Assembly: GCA_002316005.1 (NCBI GenBank)
Contig: DCIM01000085.1
Span: 1 to 45,605 of the forward strand
DNA length: 45,605 nucleotides
Direction: 5' to 3'
Origin: Prevotellaceae bacterium UBA1726
GTDB taxonomy: Bacteria; Bacteroidota; Bacteroidia; Bacteroidales; Bacteroidaceae
Shown here piece by piece: positions 26,862 to 34,763 of the stretch (position 1 is the stretch's first letter; the number at the start of each line of letters is the position of its first letter). The position numbers and the translations under genes were made by a program. The notes under the pieces were generated by a model. That model did no database searches and was not told where the DNA came from. It saw nothing but the letters and a program-made list of their open reading frames with translations.

Positions 26862-28601
26862 ATGATAAATAAAAGCAAGGTCAAAGAGGTTAGTCTCTAT
26901 GGAAGTTTGTTGGCTTTCATTTCTTTTGTCGTATATATACTCTCTATAAATCAAGAGGTGTTATACGCAGCACACAATCATTCTGAGTTTCTTTACGGAA
27001 GTACATTCTTCGATGCTTTAATGTCGAAGCCTTTTGGATTGATACAATATGCAGGAGCCTGGCTTACACAATTCCTGTATAATCCATTTGTTGGTTCATG
27101 TTTGTTTGTGGGTATATGGGCTCTTATCTATATCGTGGGTAGGAAGGCCTTCAGGCTAAAAGGTGCTGCAACAGCTGTGATGCTGTTGCCTGTTGCATGC
27201 CTGCTTACTTCTATTGTTGACCTTGGCTACTGGATATATGTCCTGCCAGTCAGAGGTTATTGGTTCTCGCAGTCTTTGGGTTATCTTTTAGTGTTGATTC
27301 TCTTGTGGGTAGCACGCTGCACTCCACGCAAATGGCATTTCGTATGGTATCTCATAGGATTCTTCCTTTATCCTGTACTTGGCTGGTTTGCTTTGCTTTT
27401 TGTCCTCTGTCTGGCTCTTTCGGAGAAACCCACTTGGCGCGAAGTATTAAGCATTGTAGTATTTGTGTTTAGTGCTTTGATTTGGCATTCGTTGCTTTAT
27501 TCTAATACGAAACTTGAGATAGTGGTGAGTGCAGGCTTACCTCGCTTCATTACTGCTATAGATAAAACGGACTCTTTGACATATCCTTTCTATATACTTG
27601 GTGCCATCTCATTGGTTATCCCTGTATTTGGTCGCCTTATGAATAAGTGGTATGTACCTGTGTTGACTACAATTGCAGGCATAGCCATCATCCTTTCATA
27701 TATGTACAAGGATGATAATTATACAGCCGAGATGCGAATGTCGCGATTTGCAGAGGACGGCAATTGGAAGGAAGTGTTAGCTATAGCAGAACAATCAGAA
27801 CATCCTACCAGTTCCATGCTCATGTTTAGGAATGTGGCATTGATGAATGTGGGTGGTTTGTTGGAACGTTCCTTCTCTATGGGCTTTGAATCCGAAGCCA
27901 TCCACAATCCTGATTCCGTACATGTCAGCTTCCTCGAAATAGCAGCACCGGTTATATACTATAACTATGGTATGCTGAATGAAGGTTTCCGCCTTAATTT
28001 TGAGTGCGCTGTACAATCAGGCTTCTCACCTATATACCTGAAGATGCTTGCACGTTGTGCACACGCTAATGGAGAAGATAACCTTGCTAATCGCTATATT
28101 ACACAACTTCAGAATAATCCTTGCTATAAAGACTGGCAACCAGCAGAGCCATCCAAGATAGTTCGTGAACTTCATGGTGTCTATCCTGACGAGATTACTG
28201 GAGTTGAGAAAAGCGATAGCTATATTGTTAACAACATCAGCCAGTGGTATCCTTCTGATAGCAAGTTGGCATCCGAACAGGCTCTGTTCTATTCTATGTT
28301 CCGAAATGACTCCCGTCGTTTCTGGGCTTCATTCAGAAAGTATATCAAATTGCACATGAACGAGGATTTTCCAGTAAATGTGCAGGAGGCATATATACTG
28401 TTCATGGACAATGCTCCAGAGGAAAAGCGAGTGATGTTACCGATAAGCGAGGAGATATATAATCGCTATAAGAAGTTTGGCTCTGCCGTTGAATTACTTT
28501 TGAAAAGTGGGACGAATCCTCAGGAATTGCCTGATAGACTTCGTGGAGAGTACGGTGATACCTATTGGTATTATAATATCTTCATTAGAAGAGTGTATTA
28601 A
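26862..28601 (+). CDS. Polytopic membrane protein (DUF6057-like), first copy
   Basis: A 579-residue inner-membrane protein of unknown function. The N-terminal half has about eight to nine hydrophobic helices (for example LYGSLLAFISFVVYILSI, VMLLPVACLLTSIVDLGY and YPVLGWFALLFVLCLALS). From about residue 285 it turns soluble and helical, with TPR-like segments (APVIYYNYGMLNEGFRLNFE, LKMLARCAHANGEDNLANRY). I associate it with DUF6057, a Bacteroidota family without assigned activity; this is from memory. It is paralogous to the protein at 30216. It opens a four-gene cluster in which each membrane protein is followed by a propeller lipoprotein with a CXXCH motif, which suggests a joint envelope function. 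Confidence 0.65.
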   Translation: MINKSKVKEVSLYGSLLAFISFVVYILSINQEVLYAAHNHSEFLYGSTFFDALMSKPFGLIQYAGAWLTQFLYNPFVGSCLFVGIWALIYIVGRKAFRLKGAATAVMLLPVACLLTSIVDLGYWIYVLPVRGYWFSQSLGYLLVLILLWVARCTPRKWHFVWYLIGFFLYPVLGWFALLFVLCLALSEKPTWREVLSIVVFVFSALIWHSLLYSNTKLEIVVSAGLPRFITAIDKTDSLTYPFYILGAISLVIPVFGRLMNKWYVPVLTTIAGIAIILSYMYKDDNYTAEMRMSRFAEDGNWKEVLAIAEQSEHPTSSMLMFRNVALMNVGGLLERSFSMGFESEAIHNPDSVHVSFLEIAAPVIYYNYGMLNEGFRLNFECAVQSGFSPIYLKMLARCAHANGEDNLANRYITQLQNNPCYKDWQPAEPSKIVRELHGVYPDEITGVEKSDSYIVNNISQWYPSDSKLASEQALFYSMFRNDSRRFWASFRKYIKLHMNEDFPVNVQEAYILFMDNAPEEKRVMLPISEEIYNRYKKFGSAVELLLKSGTNPQELPDRLRGEYGDTYWYYNIFIRRVY

Positions 28602-28640
28602 GCTCCCTCCAACTCCCCGAGGAGAGTGATGGGAAATGGA
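28602..28640. repeat. GC-rich extragenic repeat-like sequence
   Basis: A short C-rich then G-rich stretch contains CTCC-CCGA-GGAG (28613-28624) between two otherwise AT-rich flanks. It resembles REP-like extragenic sequences of Bacteroidota. Proof would need copies elsewhere in the genome. Confidence 0.35.
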
Positions 28641-28674
28641 TGTTTGATAATAAAATTTTTGAGTTGATAGAAAT

Positions 28675-30186
28675 ATGAAAAAATATATTAGTACATATTT
28701 ATATTCTTTGAGTATTGCATTGCTGATGTTGGCATCTTGTGTCAATCATCCAGATGTTCCTTCCTCAAGCAGTAAGGCTAATAGTCTGCCAGCAATATAT
28801 CCTGATTATTGCAATGTCACTATTCCTTGCAATATTGCCCCACTTAACTTCATGCTCTCTGCTGATGAGTATGAAGATTGTGTAGCACGTTTCACTACAC
28901 CAGACGGTAAGCTGGAAACTTATGGCAATGGTGTGAAGGTGCAGATTCCAGAGGATGAGTGGCGTGATATGCTTGAAGCCTCAAAAGGTAAGACCATAAA
29001 GGTGGAAGTGTGGGGCAAGAAAGGCGATGAGTGGCTGTCGTTCAAACCATTTGAAATCCAGGTAGCCCCAGAACCTATTGATGAATATATTTCCTATCGC
29101 CTTATTGAACCGACATATGTAGCATGGAGTTATATGTCAATATCTCAGCGCAATATGACGAATTTCGAAGAGAATGAAATATTCAATAATGAGATTACTT
29201 GCAATGACAGGAAAAAAGGTCAGTGTATTAACTGCCATAGCTATCAGAACTACAAGACCGATAATATGCTCTTCCATGTGCGTCTTTCGAATGGTGCAAC
29301 TGTAATTGTTAATGACGGCAAGGTGTCTAAGACCAACCTGAAGCGCGACTATACTATCTCGGCAGGTGTCTATCCTTCATGGCATCCTACCGCCAAGTTG
29401 GTGGCATTCTCTACAAATACCACTCGTCAGGCATTCCATACTTTGAACCACAACAAGATTGAGGTTTACGATGAAGCAAGCGACCTAATTCTTTATGATA
29501 TTGCAACAGATTCTGTAAGCATCGTTTCTGCCGACCCTGATCTGCTTGAGGTTTATCCTACATGGTCGCCTGATGGCAAATATCTCTATTACTGCAAGAC
29601 AACTCCACTGCCGGAAGAGATGCGTGGCGAGGGTATTGATATCCGCACAACCTATCCAAAGGTGCAGTATAACCTCTATCGTCGATCGTTCGATCTGGCA
29701 TCGCATAATTTCGGTGAGGAGGAACTTGTGTATGATGCCGTTTCTCAGGATAAGAGTGCCACACTGCCTCGTATAAGTCCTGATGGCCGTTATCTGATGT
29801 TTGCCGAGGGTCATTATGGCTGTTTCCATAGTCGCCACGAGGAGGCCGACATCGTTTGTATTCCTTTGCTTCAGGATCAGGCACTTGTTGAGAAGGCATC
29901 AGCCCTCGACTTCACCCTTGTCAATAGCGAAGGCTATTCTGAGAGTTATCCTACATGGTCGAGCAATGGGCATTGGATTATGGTTGCCAGCCGTCGCGAT
30001 GACGGTAACTATAGCCGTTGCTACTTCTCTTATTTCAAGGATGGAAAAGTTGGCAAGGCATTCCTTTTGCCACAGGAAGATCCTGAGGAAAACACTTTCC
30101 GTCTGAAGAGCTACAACCGTCCAGAGTTTATGGTTGAACCAGTAAAGATCAGCGTGAAGGAATTCAGCGAGGTGTTTGAAAAGTAA
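28675..30186 (+). CDS. TolB-like beta-propeller lipoprotein with CXXCH motif, first copy
   Basis: A 503-residue predicted lipoprotein (lipobox LASC, C22). An N-terminal beta-rich domain (about 40-150) is followed by one heme-c-type motif C184-I-N-C-H188. A PD40/TolB-like beta-propeller comes next, with repeats such as VYPSWHPTAKLVAFSTN, VYPTWSPDGKYLYYC, PRISPDGRYLMFAEG and SYPTWSSNGHWIMVASRR. A CXXCH in an exported protein can bind heme c covalently, but a single site in a propeller protein could also be structural or bind metal. The protein is clearly paralogous to the one at 31703. It lies 73 bases after one membrane-protein gene and 29 before the next. Confidence 0.72.
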   Translation: MKKYISTYLYSLSIALLMLASCVNHPDVPSSSSKANSLPAIYPDYCNVTIPCNIAPLNFMLSADEYEDCVARFTTPDGKLETYGNGVKVQIPEDEWRDMLEASKGKTIKVEVWGKKGDEWLSFKPFEIQVAPEPIDEYISYRLIEPTYVAWSYMSISQRNMTNFEENEIFNNEITCNDRKKGQCINCHSYQNYKTDNMLFHVRLSNGATVIVNDGKVSKTNLKRDYTISAGVYPSWHPTAKLVAFSTNTTRQAFHTLNHNKIEVYDEASDLILYDIATDSVSIVSADPDLLEVYPTWSPDGKYLYYCKTTPLPEEMRGEGIDIRTTYPKVQYNLYRRSFDLASHNFGEEELVYDAVSQDKSATLPRISPDGRYLMFAEGHYGCFHSRHEEADIVCIPLLQDQALVEKASALDFTLVNSEGYSESYPTWSSNGHWIMVASRRDDGNYSRCYFSYFKDGKVGKAFLLPQEDPEENTFRLKSYNRPEFMVEPVKISVKEFSEVFEK

Positions 30187-30188
30187 TT

Positions 30189-30213
30189 GGTTTCAAGTTT
30201 CAGGTTTCAAGTT
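30189..30213 (+). repeat. 11-bp direct repeat just before a start codon
   Basis: GGTTTCAAGTT occurs at 30189-30199 and 30203-30213, a 14-bp period. It fills the gap between the propeller gene stop and the ATG at 30216. It could affect translation initiation or be a small dispersed repeat. Confidence 0.6.
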
Positions 30214-30215
30214 CA

Positions 30216-31706
30216 ATGAAGCATATTCATTATTTATATTCTCTTCTTTTTGGGGTAGTAGTCCTTCTTTTCTTCGGATTGGCCTATCCTCACCATCTGC
30301 ATTATCAGGAGCAGTTCCAATTGTTCCTCTTCGACAATACCTATATGTGGGATATTGTTCGATTGCCTGGTGGCGTAGCCGACTTGTTAGGACGCTTCTG
30401 TACTCAGTTCTTCCTTTTCGCTTGGGTGGGTGCTATCATAATTGCACTATTGCTTTTTGCAGTGCAACTTCTTACACTACGCCTTGCCGATTGGGGAAAA
30501 CTCTATGGATTGAGTTTCGTGCCTGCATTCCTTCTCTGGATTTATCTGCTCGATGAGAATGCTCTTCTTGGTGGTGTATGGGCAGTGTTGCTTACACTTC
30601 TTGCATCATGGGCTTTTGACAAGATTCCTGATGGCAGGATAAGACGCCTGCTGCTCGTTGCTGCAATCCCTTTGCTTTATTGGGTAGCTGGTCCTGTCTG
30701 CATAGTGTTCTTCTTGCTTCAGGCTCCTCACCCAAAGCGCTGCGTATGGTATTATAGTGTCTTCGCACTTCTGGCAATAATGATTGTCGCACTTTCCTAC
30801 TGTCTTCCTGTACAAACCGGTAAACTATGGACGGGCATCCATTATTTCCGTTATCCGACAGTGTTCCCGGCACTTCTCTGGGCAGCATCATTGTCTGTCT
30901 TCATTATGGCAGCCCTTGCCCGATTGTTGATCCGTTGGCAGAAGACTCCAAGTAGCCATATTGTGACTCTTGTTTCTTTTGTCCTTGTTGCTGTCTGCAT
31001 GGGATATTTCATCAAAGAGAATGCTAATTTCAAGGCAGAGAAGACAATGGGATACGACTTCATGGCTTGTCATCAGCAATGGAACCGCATCATTGAAACC
31101 ATCAATGTCGAAAAACCAAACAACCAGATTGGCGTAACTGTGCAGAATCTTGCTCTTGCCATGCGTGGTACTCTGCTCGACCAGATGAGCCAATACAACC
31201 AAAATGGTTTGCTTGGTCTTCTGCCTGATGTCCAGAGCGATGCGACAAGTCCGATGCCTACAGCCGAGGCTCTCTATCAGTTGGGAATGGTTTATGCTGC
31301 CCAGCGTACTGTCTTCGAGGCTCAGGAGTCAATTCTCGACTTCCAGAAGAGTGGTCGTAGCTACAAACGATTGGCACAGACAAATCTTATCATTGGCAGT
31401 TATGAAGTGGCACGCAAATATCTCACTGCCCTCCAGAAGACTCTCTTCTATCGTGACTGGGCAAATGAGACACTCTTGCTCTTAGGCGATGAGAAGGCAA
31501 TTGCCAAGCATTCTGAATATGGACACTTGCGCCAGATGATTCATAAGGAAGATTTCTACTTCGGCGACCATGTGTCTCCCGAAATGCTCGAAGCCCTCTA
31601 CAATAGCAATAAGGACAACAACCTTGCATATCAGTACATGATGGCTGCGTTTGTATTGACAGGCGACCGAGATAGTTTCTTTAAATATGCTCCGATGAAC
31701 CGATGA
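30216..31706 (+). CDS. Polytopic membrane protein (DUF6057-like), second copy
   Basis: A 496-residue inner-membrane protein, paralogous to the protein at 26862 in layout and in scattered sequence (for example FYRDW here against CYKDW there). The N-terminal half has about nine hydrophobic helices, including LLFGVVVLLFFGLAY, AWVGAIIIALLLFAVQLL and IVTLVSFVLVAVCMGYFI. The C-terminal half has TPR-like helices (AEALYQLGMVYAAQRTVFEA, LIIGSYEVARKYLTALQ). Its end overlaps the start of the second propeller gene by four bases (ATGA at 31703-31706), so translation of the pair is coupled. Function is unknown. Confidence 0.65.
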   Translation: MKHIHYLYSLLFGVVVLLFFGLAYPHHLHYQEQFQLFLFDNTYMWDIVRLPGGVADLLGRFCTQFFLFAWVGAIIIALLLFAVQLLTLRLADWGKLYGLSFVPAFLLWIYLLDENALLGGVWAVLLTLLASWAFDKIPDGRIRRLLLVAAIPLLYWVAGPVCIVFFLLQAPHPKRCVWYYSVFALLAIMIVALSYCLPVQTGKLWTGIHYFRYPTVFPALLWAASLSVFIMAALARLLIRWQKTPSSHIVTLVSFVLVAVCMGYFIKENANFKAEKTMGYDFMACHQQWNRIIETINVEKPNNQIGVTVQNLALAMRGTLLDQMSQYNQNGLLGLLPDVQSDATSPMPTAEALYQLGMVYAAQRTVFEAQESILDFQKSGRSYKRLAQTNLIIGSYEVARKYLTALQKTLFYRDWANETLLLLGDEKAIAKHSEYGHLRQMIHKEDFYFGDHVSPEMLEALYNSNKDNNLAYQYMMAAFVLTGDRDSFFKYAPMNR

Positions 31707-33175
31707 AAAAGAATCTCTACATACTTCTCTCCATTCTGTTGCTCTGTGCTTGTTCTGGTGAAACCGTCAAGGACGCAAAGAAGGAGACTGCACAACCACA
31801 GATATATCCCGACTATGTTGGTGTCACCGTTCCTGTGAACATCGCTCCGCTTTGCTTCTGCATAGCTGATGAAGAGGCATCGCTTGTTGATGCGGTCATC
31901 ACCGATCGTCATGGAAACAACCTTCATTGTCAGGGTAAGGAATCAGTCGATTTCGACATTGATGAATGGCATTCATTGCTTGGCCAGAATCGTGGCGATT
32001 CGCTGAGCATCGTTGTCTCTGCAAAGTATGAGGACGGATGGCACACCTACAGTCCTTTCGCTATTTATGTCAGTCCCGACTCAATCGACTATGGCATCTG
32101 CTATCGTCTCATCGAACCGGGTTACGAGGTGTGGAGCAAGATGGGTATCTACGAACGCGACCTTTCTTCGTTCGACGAGCGTGCGCTGATTGAGAATACG
32201 CAGTTCGATGGTTGTGTCAACTGTCATAGTTTCAATCGTGGCAATCCTGCCGATATGAGTATTCATATCCGTGGACCTCATGGTGCTACACTTCTGCGTC
32301 AGAATGATGGTCCTTTCACGGCTTACAACACAAAGACCGACCAGACACTCGGCTTCTGTGTCTATCCTTACTGGCATCCTTCTGGCCGTTATGTGGCTTA
32401 TTCCACAAACACCACAAGTCAGTTGTTCCATGGTGCCGACCCGAATCGCGTAGAGGTGTTCGATTCTGCATCCGACCTTCAGGTCTATGATGTGGAAAAG
32501 AACGAGTTGCTGCTTTCGCCTCTTCTCAAGCAAGACTCCATCTACGAGACATATCCTGTATTCTCGGCCGATGGTCGTTCGCTCTATTTCTGTGCTGCAA
32601 AGGCTATTCCTACCGACAGTCATCAACTCGACTCCATCCGCTACAACCTTTGTCGCATTGATTTCGACCCTGCGACGGGCAAGTTTGGCGATGTCGTAGA
32701 AACAATTCTCAATGCCGAGGCTCAGCATAAGTCAGTTTGTTTCCCCCGTCCTTCCTACGATGGTCGCTTCCTTTGCTACACACTCTCCGACTACGGACAG
32801 TTCAGTATCTGGCATCATGAGGCCGATCTCTATCTGCTCGACCTTTCTACAGGCGAGAGCCGTCCTATGGTAGGGGCAAACTCCAACGATACGGAATCAT
32901 TCCACAACTGGAGTACGAATTCACGATGGATGGTGCTCAGCTCACGCCGCGATGATGGACTCTTCACTCGTCCGTATTTCTGCCATGTTGATGCTCAGGG
33001 TAGAGTGGGGAAGGCGTTTATGCTTCCACAGCAGAACCCGCGTCGTTTCTATCGTGAGCGTTTCCTTTCGTTCAATGTGCCCGACTTCATAATCCGTCCG
33101 ACTCATTTCGATGGCAACAAGGAAAGTCGCCTCATTAATGATGAATCTCGCAAGGACTTTGGTGTCCGCAAATAA
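31703..33175 (+). CDS. TolB-like beta-propeller lipoprotein with CXXCH motif, second copy
   Basis: A 490-residue predicted lipoprotein (lipobox LCAC, C17) paralogous to the protein at 28675. The shared IYPDY...V.VP.NIAPL N-terminal signature and the YRLIEP segment precede C171-V-N-C-H175. Propeller repeats follow (VYPYWHPSGRYVAYSTN, TYPVFSADGRSLYFC, PRPSYDGRFLCYTLSD, FHNWSTNSRWMVLSSRR). The heme-type motif is kept in both copies at the same place relative to the propeller, which argues that it matters. It is translationally coupled to the preceding membrane protein and closed by a terminator. Confidence 0.72.
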   Translation: MKKNLYILLSILLLCACSGETVKDAKKETAQPQIYPDYVGVTVPVNIAPLCFCIADEEASLVDAVITDRHGNNLHCQGKESVDFDIDEWHSLLGQNRGDSLSIVVSAKYEDGWHTYSPFAIYVSPDSIDYGICYRLIEPGYEVWSKMGIYERDLSSFDERALIENTQFDGCVNCHSFNRGNPADMSIHIRGPHGATLLRQNDGPFTAYNTKTDQTLGFCVYPYWHPSGRYVAYSTNTTSQLFHGADPNRVEVFDSASDLQVYDVEKNELLLSPLLKQDSIYETYPVFSADGRSLYFCAAKAIPTDSHQLDSIRYNLCRIDFDPATGKFGDVVETILNAEAQHKSVCFPRPSYDGRFLCYTLSDYGQFSIWHHEADLYLLDLSTGESRPMVGANSNDTESFHNWSTNSRWMVLSSRRDDGLFTRPYFCHVDAQGRVGKAFMLPQQNPRRFYRERFLSFNVPDFIIRPTHFDGNKESRLINDESRKDFGVRK

Positions 33176-33186
33176 CAACATACATT

Positions 33187-33221
33187 CCGCCTCGCATTCT
33201 CTGTGGGGCGGTCTTTTTTTT
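33187..33221 (+). terminator. Terminator of the membrane-protein/propeller cluster
   Basis: CCGCCTC (33187-33193) pairs with GGGGCGG (33205-33211), one T-G pair, followed by TC and eight T. It starts 12 bases after the stop codon. Confidence 0.85.
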
Positions 33222-33506
33222 CTTACCTTGCAACACGCCTCTTTGGTTTTCTTTTAGTCTCAGCCATAGATTGACGGAAAACTTGCACATTTTTAACCAA
33301 ATCTGTGTAATGTGATACTTTTTGTTCATTATGAAATTCATTTGAGATAATAAAGTATTATACATAAATAAAAAAATGCAATCCGAGTCTCCCGATTTTG
33401 CGTAATTTTGCACCACAAGACTTCAATGTGAGTGATATTACTTATTTTGCAAGCGTCTTATGTTAATAATAATACTAACAAACCCCTATTAATAAAAAAT
33501 TTTCAA
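33222..33506 (+). other. Intergenic region and leader before the second locus
   Basis: There is no gene between the stop at 33175 and the chosen ATG at 33507. Beyond the terminator, 33222-33365 shows nothing specific. The promoter is at 33366-33414 and the following 92 bases are an AT-rich leader. Confidence 0.6.
33366..33414 (+). promoter_or_regulatory. Promoter of the second carbohydrate locus, with A-tract
   Basis: TAATTTTG (33403-33410) followed by CACC is the -7 element. An A-rich block beginning at 33366 matches the GGATAAAAAAGT block of the SusC promoter at 9 of 12 positions and at the same distance. The 12-base TAATTTTGCACC core is identical in the promoters before 13306, 20338 and 33507. 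Confidence 0.6.
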
Positions 33507-34721
33507 ATGAAATCAATGCAATCTTTCAAGGTGAAAAGCCTCGTGTCGTTGATGTTTTGTCTCTTTGTGTCAATTCCTGGATGTTGGGCTGGTCCTATGG
33601 AAGAGTCTGTCACTGCAAAGGAATGGAACAAAGGTGTCGTTGGATGGAACCTCGGCAATCAGTTGGAGTGTGTTCAGTGGCCTTGGGTTAATGAGTCTAT
33701 GCAGATTGGCCTTGGCGAGGACCATATGAAGGCTGAGACTGGATGGGAGAACCCAATGATTACAAAGAAGGTCATAAAGGCAGTGAAGGATGCAGGTTTT
33801 AATGCAATCCGTATTCCAATACGCTGGCAGTGCCACATCACAAATGCAAAGGCGATGACCGTTGATTCAGAGTGGATGGCAAGAGTGAAAGAAGTCATTG
33901 ATTGGTGCCTTGAAGAGGACTTGAAGGTTATCATCAATGTTCATCACGAGAAATGGCTTGAAGGTCGTCCTGAATATAAGTATCAGGATGAGAACAACCA
34001 GAAACTGGCATTGCTCTGGATGAATATTGCTTCTGTCTTTGCTTCTTATGACTATCGTCTGGCTTTTGCCGGAACAAATGAGGTGCATCTTCAGGACAAC
34101 TGGGGTGAGCCAACTGCCGAGAACCTGACCGTACAGAATGAGTACAATCAGACTTTCATCAGTGTAGTCCGTTCTACTGGTGGCAATAATGCCAAGCGTC
34201 ATCTCATTTGCCAGACTTATGTCTGCAATCCGCAGTTCGGTCTTAATGGTGGTTTCTTCATTCCTGAGGATACCGAAGAGAATGGAAAGAAGTATATGAG
34301 TGTTGAGTTCCACTACTACAACCCATGGGACTATTGCGGTGAGTGCAAGTACTACTACTGGGGCGAGGTAGGCAAGAAGTACAGCACTGAGGTATCGCCA
34401 AGCGACGAGGCTACAATGACTGCTTTCTTCAACCAGTGCATGAATGCTTGGTCGAGAAAGGGCCTTGGTATTGTTATTGGCGAGTGGGGCGTATCCAACC
34501 ATTATAAGTCGAGCAAGGAGGCTGAAATTCATGAGAATGCTCAGTACTACTGCAAGTTCTTCGTCAGTGAGGCTAAGAAGCGTGGCTTCTCTACATTCGT
34601 CTGGGATAACAACAAACATGGCGTAGGTGCTGAGAATTTTGGTATCTTCAATCGTAACAAAAGCATGAAAGTTGAGATGCCATGGATTCTTGATGGTATC
34701 ATGGAGGGCAAGAATCTCTAA
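33507..34721 (+). CDS. GH5 family endo-beta-glucanase-like enzyme
   Basis: A secreted single-domain GH5 enzyme of 404 residues, probably cleaving a beta-1,4-linked glucan or mannan. An N-terminal export signal (KVKSLVSLMFCLFVSIPGCWAG) is followed by the barrel starting GVVGWNLGNQLECVQW. The acid/base is E192 in AGTNEVHLQDNW, the nucleophile E326 in VIGEWGVSN, and substrate-site residues are in NVHHEKW and VEFHYYNPWDY. I chose the ATG at 33507: the frame runs up to a GTG at 33432, but that would lie close to the predicted transcription start and would bury the signal peptide. It is the first gene of the second locus, 42 bases before SusC. The exact GH5 subfamily is uncertain. Confidence 0.83.
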   Translation: MKSMQSFKVKSLVSLMFCLFVSIPGCWAGPMEESVTAKEWNKGVVGWNLGNQLECVQWPWVNESMQIGLGEDHMKAETGWENPMITKKVIKAVKDAGFNAIRIPIRWQCHITNAKAMTVDSEWMARVKEVIDWCLEEDLKVIINVHHEKWLEGRPEYKYQDENNQKLALLWMNIASVFASYDYRLAFAGTNEVHLQDNWGEPTAENLTVQNEYNQTFISVVRSTGGNNAKRHLICQTYVCNPQFGLNGGFFIPEDTEENGKKYMSVEFHYYNPWDYCGECKYYYWGEVGKKYSTEVSPSDEATMTAFFNQCMNAWSRKGLGIVIGEWGVSNHYKSSKEAEIHENAQYYCKFFVSEAKKRGFSTFVWDNNKHGVGAENFGIFNRNKSMKVEMPWILDGIMEGKNL

Positions 34722-34763
34722 TGATACACTTATTTCGATAATAATAAATAACAAATATATCTA

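Noticed and set aside
33432..33506. GTG-initiated N-terminal extension of the first endoglucanase-like gene
   Set aside because: It would start close to the predicted transcription start and place 25 residues before a clear export signal.
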